From the NCBI GenBank assembly GCA_023459915.1, contig JAEWSN010000079.1:1-7996 (forward strand): a stretch of DNA of 7,996 bases. Direction: 5' to 3'. This stretch comes from Bacillota bacterium (GTDB taxonomy: Bacteria; Bacillota; Clostridia; DSM-8532). The notes beneath the pieces were generated by a model. The model was not told where the DNA came from, did no database searches, and worked only from the letters and a program-made list of their open reading frames with translations. This document shows, in pieces, positions 4,661 through 7,996 of the stretch (position 1 is the stretch's first letter; each line of letters starts with the position of its first letter). A program made the position numbers and the translations under genes.

Positions 4661-7156
4661 ATGTCAAAATCAGAGACACAAAAAACCACGCAGCCGGCCC
4701 TCCCCGCCCCGCAATCGTTCACCAGACACCCGGACTGGCCGCAGGAGGAACAGCATCTTGACCAGACGCTCACGCTGGTCGCGTCCACCCTCGAGGAGTC
4801 CAGGGCCACCAAGCGCAGCATTGACAGCGAAGTGCACCGCCTCATGGAAACCGGTGATCCCGACTCGTCCATCGACTACGCGGATCTCTCCGTGAACCTG
4901 ATGATCCAGGGTTCGCTCGAGCTTCGCCTGCGCAATCTTGCCGAAGCCTCCCGCAAGCCGTATTTCGCCCGCGTGGATTTCCGGGAGGAGGGCTCGGCCC
5001 ATGTGGCGCCGTACTACATCGGCAAAATGGTGCTGATCCGCGAATCGGACATGAAGCCCGTCATCATCGACTGGCGCGCGCCGGTGGCCTCGCTCTACTA
5101 CGAGGAACGGCTCGGGGAGGCCCACTACCAGGCCCCGCGCGGGGATGTGCGCGGCACCATGTCCCTCAAGCGCCAGTACACCATCGAGGACGGCAGGCTC
5201 CAGAACCTCTTCGACATCGACATCACCACCAACGACACGTTCCTGCAGTCCTTCCTCGGCGCGAACGCCGACACCCGGCTCAAGGACATTGTCTCCACCA
5301 TCCAGGCGGAGCAGAACCGCATCATCCGCGCGGACATGTGGACGCCCCTCATCGTCCAGGGTGCCGCCGGATCCGGCAAGACCACCATTGCCCTGCACCG
5401 CATCGCGTATCTGGTCTACACCCACGAGAAGTTCTTCAAGCCCGAAGCCTTCATGATCATCGCGCCGAACACCCTGTTCCTCAACTACATCTCCGAAATT
5501 CTGCCGGAACTCGGCGTGGACCGGGTACGGCAGACCACGTTTGAGGATTTCGCGATGGATCTCATCGGCCGGCGCTTCCGCATCCGGGATCCCAATGAGA
5601 AACTGATGATTCTCGCGGAGAACCGTGATCCCGTCTGGGCGGAACAGCTGGCCGCGGCATCCCGGCTTAAGGCGTCCACCCGCTACAAAATCCTGCTGGA
5701 CCGGTTCATGGACGAGCAGGAGCTGCACATGCTCCCGGAAAGGGACTTCACGATGCTCGACGAGGTCCTGATGACCCGGGACGAGCTGGTGCGCCTGTTC
5801 ACCATGGAATATCGGCGCTGGCCGGTGAAGAACCGGCTCGAGGAAATCCGCAAGCACATGGTCACCGCGGCCGCTCGGAAAAAGGATGCCCTGATGGGCA
5901 AGGTGGAGCGCATCTGCGCGGCCAGGGTCGAGGCAATCAAGGCGTCGGATGCGTCGGATCTCGACAAGCGCCTGCAAATCATCGCCGCCTACGATGCCCG
6001 CGACGCGCAGCAGGCACAGCTGAAACGGGATTTGGCCAAGGGGGTTGGCGTGTATCTTTCCGGCATTCTGAAAACACAGCCATGGGAGTGGTACAGCCAG
6101 TTTGCCGCATGGCTGGCCGAACACGCGGAGAGTCCCGAGGAGGCGTTTGCGGCGGAATGGACCGAGCTGGTCCTTTCCGGTCAGGGCATGCCGCAACGTG
6201 CGGGAGAAGTGTATCTTGGCAACAACGGAAAAGCCAACGCATCCGGTGTCGCCGGTGGCGCCGCGAAATCCGGCAAGGCGGGCAGTGCCGCCAAGACCGG
6301 AGGGGGCACAGGGGTTTCCAAAATTGAACTCGAGGATTTGGCGCCGCTCATCCATTTGCGCTATCGCGTGCACGGGCTGAACGAGAAAATTCCCGTCCGG
6401 CACATCGTCATCGACGAGGCACAGGATTTTTCCGCCTTCCAGCTCGATGTGGTGCGCCGCATCATCCCGAACAGCTCCTTCACCATTCTGGGCGACCTGT
6501 GCCAGGGCATCCACTCCTACAGAAGCCTCTCGGACTGGGAGGAAATCCGTTCCCAGGTGTTCCACGACCGGCGCAGCGAGGTGCTGACACTGGAGCAGAG
6601 CTATCGGACCACGGTGGAAATCATGGAGGCGGCCAACCTGGTGTCCAACCGCATGGCCATTCCGGGTGTGCCGCTCGCCAAGCCGGTTGTGAGACATGGT
6701 GAGTCTGTGCGGCTGCAGCTGCACGCGGCCTCCCTGACAACCCGGGAACTGGCGGAGATGTTCGCGGAACGGTTGATCAACTGGCGGCAATCCGGCATGA
6801 AGCTGCTGGCGGTCATCGGAAAAACCCTGGAGGAATGTCGGGAGCTGCATCGGTACATGAAAAGGGACATCCCCGATCTCACGCTCATTACCGGCGCGGA
6901 AGGGGAGTATGGCGGCGGTGCGATGGTGGTGCCGGCCCATCTGTCCAAGGGCCTGGAGTTTGATGCCGTGCTCATCGCGGATGCCTCGGCGGAACGCTAC
7001 CGCGACACCCTCATCGACGCCAAGCTGCTGTATGTGGCCATGACCCGCGCCATGCACGTGCTGGACATCCATTGCGTGGGAGAACCCAGCGTGCTCCTTG
7101 GCGGCATCACTGTCGAAAAACCGCGTATTGGCGAAACCCCCTCCCAGCGGTTATAA
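4661..7156 (+). CDS. helD: HelD-like superfamily 1 ATPase (RNA polymerase recycling factor)
   Basis: An 831-residue UvrD/Rep-type protein of the HelD family, which binds RNA polymerase, inserts arms into its channels and uses ATP to release stalled or post-termination complexes; some members confer rifamycin tolerance. Visible order: N-terminal helical arm (about 25-100), PYFARVDF (100-107), DWRAP (137-141), Walker A GAAGSGKT (234-241, K240), a long helical insertion (about 300-515), a Gly/Ala/Ser/Lys linker (520-553), Walker B DEAQD (585-589), GDLCQ (611-615), QSYRT (646-650), KGLEF (763-767) and YVAMTRA (791-797). The N-terminal arm and WRAP segment separate HelD from ordinary UvrD, PcrA or Rep helicases. 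Start is fixed by AGGAGG (4651-4656), four bases ahead of the ATG. It has its own TTGACA promoter. The low-complexity linker is unusual; otherwise length and motifs are typical and the ATPase looks intact. Confidence 0.93.
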   Translation: MSKSETQKTTQPALPAPQSFTRHPDWPQEEQHLDQTLTLVASTLEESRATKRSIDSEVHRLMETGDPDSSIDYADLSVNLMIQGSLELRLRNLAEASRKPYFARVDFREEGSAHVAPYYIGKMVLIRESDMKPVIIDWRAPVASLYYEERLGEAHYQAPRGDVRGTMSLKRQYTIEDGRLQNLFDIDITTNDTFLQSFLGANADTRLKDIVSTIQAEQNRIIRADMWTPLIVQGAAGSGKTTIALHRIAYLVYTHEKFFKPEAFMIIAPNTLFLNYISEILPELGVDRVRQTTFEDFAMDLIGRRFRIRDPNEKLMILAENRDPVWAEQLAAASRLKASTRYKILLDRFMDEQELHMLPERDFTMLDEVLMTRDELVRLFTMEYRRWPVKNRLEEIRKHMVTAAARKKDALMGKVERICAARVEAIKASDASDLDKRLQIIAAYDARDAQQAQLKRDLAKGVGVYLSGILKTQPWEWYSQFAAWLAEHAESPEEAFAAEWTELVLSGQGMPQRAGEVYLGNNGKANASGVAGGAAKSGKAGSAAKTGGGTGVSKIELEDLAPLIHLRYRVHGLNEKIPVRHIVIDEAQDFSAFQLDVVRRIIPNSSFTILGDLCQGIHSYRSLSDWEEIRSQVFHDRRSEVLTLEQSYRTTVEIMEAANLVSNRMAIPGVPLAKPVVRHGESVRLQLHAASLTTRELAEMFAERLINWRQSGMKLLAVIGKTLEECRELHRYMKRDIPDLTLITGAEGEYGGGAMVVPAHLSKGLEFDAVLIADASAERYRDTLIDAKLLYVAMTRAMHVLDIHCVGEPSVLLGGITVEKPRIGETPSQRL

Positions 7157-7157
7157 T
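7128..7157 (+). promoter_or_regulatory. Promoter inside the 3' end of helD, possibly giving a leaderless mRNA
   Basis: TTGGCG (7128-7133) and a perfect TATAAT (7152-7157) are 18 bp apart; the -10 box overlaps the helD stop codon TAA (7154-7156). The expected start point, 6-8 bases past the -10 box, falls at about 7163-7165, directly before the ATG at 7166. Confidence 0.5.
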
Positions 7158-7165
7158 GATTCCGT

Positions 7166-7996
7166 ATGAACGCATTGACAAAAAGCATGAGTCCTTCAGG
7201 GACACCCGAAGGACATCAACAGGACCGCGCTGCGCGAACGGGACGATTGCATCCCGTTCGTATCGGCGCGGCGCTCGCCGGCGCGCTGCTGACTGCGACG
7301 ACGCTGCTTTCCGCCTGCGGCAGAAATGAAGTGCAGCCATCCTCGCCTGCCGCAACCGTCTCTTCTGCCGCGCCTGGTGCGGCGGCGTCTGAAAAGCCAA
7401 CCCCCAAGCCGCTTTTCACGCCCCGGCAGAAGGAGCCGGCTGTGACGGCCGCAGCGGAACCGGATGCGGCATCGCCCGCCGGCACCACACCGGCAGCGGC
7501 GGCATCCCCAAGCGCGGTGCCGCCCACTTCGGAGGCCCTGTCTGTTTTCCCCGGCATTCTGCGCGCCATGGTGCTGACGCGGGAAGAAACACTGTCCCTG
7601 CTGGGCGAAGGCCATGAAACCTTCGCCAACCTGCCGCTGGCCTATACGGTCCACACCTGGGAAAACCACGGGCTGTCGCTGGAATATGATGATTTGTCAG
7701 GCAAGCTCCGGACCATCCGTGCCGATGGACGGACCTTTTTCCTGGAGGGCGCGGACTACCGGGAGTCGGATCTCAATGGAGACGGCATCCCGGAAGGTGT
7801 TTGCGCCTATGAGGCCACCGCGGCCCCGGAAGGCGACCCGGCCGGCAACACGGCGGATGCCGCATCGAAACGCCAGGGCCATGTGACGGTGCTCAACCAG
7901 CAGACCGGCGGTTTGCTGGCGGAGACCATGGTCTCCACCTTTGACGGGTATGCGCGGGTTTCCTTCCTGCCGGCCTACGGCACCGCGTCGGAGACC
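7166..7996 (+). CDS. Lipoprotein of unknown function with Ala/Pro/Thr-rich linker (3' partial)
   Basis: The frame is open from ATG 7166 to the right edge (277 codons, no stop). Residues 1-32 are polar and Arg-rich, followed by a hydrophobic segment (33-48) and the lipobox LSAC with lipidated C51, so the product should be secreted and membrane-anchored. Residues 52-125 are an Ala/Pro/Ser/Thr tether. The folded part begins near 125 with LTREETLSLLGEG, and includes DLNGDGIPE (202-210), a calcium-loop-like D-x-N-x-D-G motif of the kind seen in FG-GAP/VCBS repeats. I do not recognise the whole protein. No Shine-Dalgarno precedes ATG 7166, an in-frame stop (7157-7159) bars earlier starts, and the upstream -10 box suggests leaderless initiation. 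Later in-frame starts (ATG 7187, or TTG 7247, which would give a compact 24-residue signal peptide) are alternatives. It starts 9 bp after helD on the same strand. Confidence 0.82.
   Translation, partial: MNALTKSMSPSGTPEGHQQDRAARTGRLHPVRIGAALAGALLTATTLLSACGRNEVQPSSPAATVSSAAPGAAASEKPTPKPLFTPRQKEPAVTAAAEPDAASPAGTTPAAAASPSAVPPTSEALSVFPGILRAMVLTREETLSLLGEGHETFANLPLAYTVHTWENHGLSLEYDDLSGKLRTIRADGRTFFLEGADYRESDLNGDGIPEGVCAYEATAAPEGDPAGNTADAASKRQGHVTVLNQQTGGLLAETMVSTFDGYARVSFLPAYGTASET

Noticed and set aside
4670..7072. An 800-codon open frame on the minus strand opposite helD
   Set aside because: It is a shadow of the GC-rich helD codons: no family motifs and His/Arg/Gly-rich composition typical of antisense frames, while the plus strand carries all helicase motifs.

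Overview
The window looks like a piece of a GC-rich Bacillota (probably Clostridia-like) chromosome. The family content points there: a family II inorganic pyrophosphatase of the CBS/DRTGG type, a HelD-type RNA polymerase recycling ATPase, a YtxH-like envelope/stress protein, and lipoproteins with short signal peptides. Most genes also have strong purine-rich Shine-Dalgarno sites. This is inference from families and signals; there is no rRNA or tRNA here to prove it, and I see no clear insertion sequence, prophage, CRISPR array or defence system.

Layout. Bases 3-1292 (+) carry the C-terminal three quarters of a manganese-dependent pyrophosphatase whose N-terminal DHH motif lies off the left edge. 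A perfect 25-bp palindrome (1292-1316) separates it from a convergent zinc/NAD polyol (sorbitol/xylitol-type) dehydrogenase (1342-2391, -). Upstream of the dehydrogenase, 2392-2741 is non-coding but dense in structure. In minus-strand order it holds four degenerate 23-bp tandem units, a good sigma-A-like promoter, two interleaved pairs of complementary segments in the predicted 5' leader (B-A-B'-A'), a 12-bp perfect palindrome and a strong Shine-Dalgarno site. This is the most intriguing part of the window: it looks like an undescribed regulatory region, possibly an RNA switch, for the dehydrogenase.

Bases 2855-about 3060 (+) are the first ~65 codons of a corrinoid (B12-binding) protein helical cap. 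Similarity stops abruptly and the frame runs on antisense to the next gene, so this is a gene remnant. Then come two minus-strand envelope genes in one probable transcript: a YtxH-like membrane-anchored helical protein (3800-4348) and a small lipoprotein of unknown function (3100-3690), with two GC-rich hairpins between them.

The 312-bp interval 4349-4660 holds divergent promoters: one for the ytxH-like gene (-) and a consensus-like TTGACA promoter for helD (+) followed by a leader hairpin. helD (4661-7156, +) encodes an 831-residue HelD/UvrD-like ATPase with all main helicase motifs and an unusual Gly/Ala/Ser/Lys-rich linker before the DEAQD motif. A perfect TATAAT overlaps the helD stop codon, and the next gene, a lipoprotein running off the right edge (7166-7996, +), has no Shine-Dalgarno site, so its mRNA may be leaderless.

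The genes do not form one pathway: phosphate metabolism, polyol oxidation, transcription recycling and cell-envelope functions sit side by side, as in an ordinary chromosomal region.
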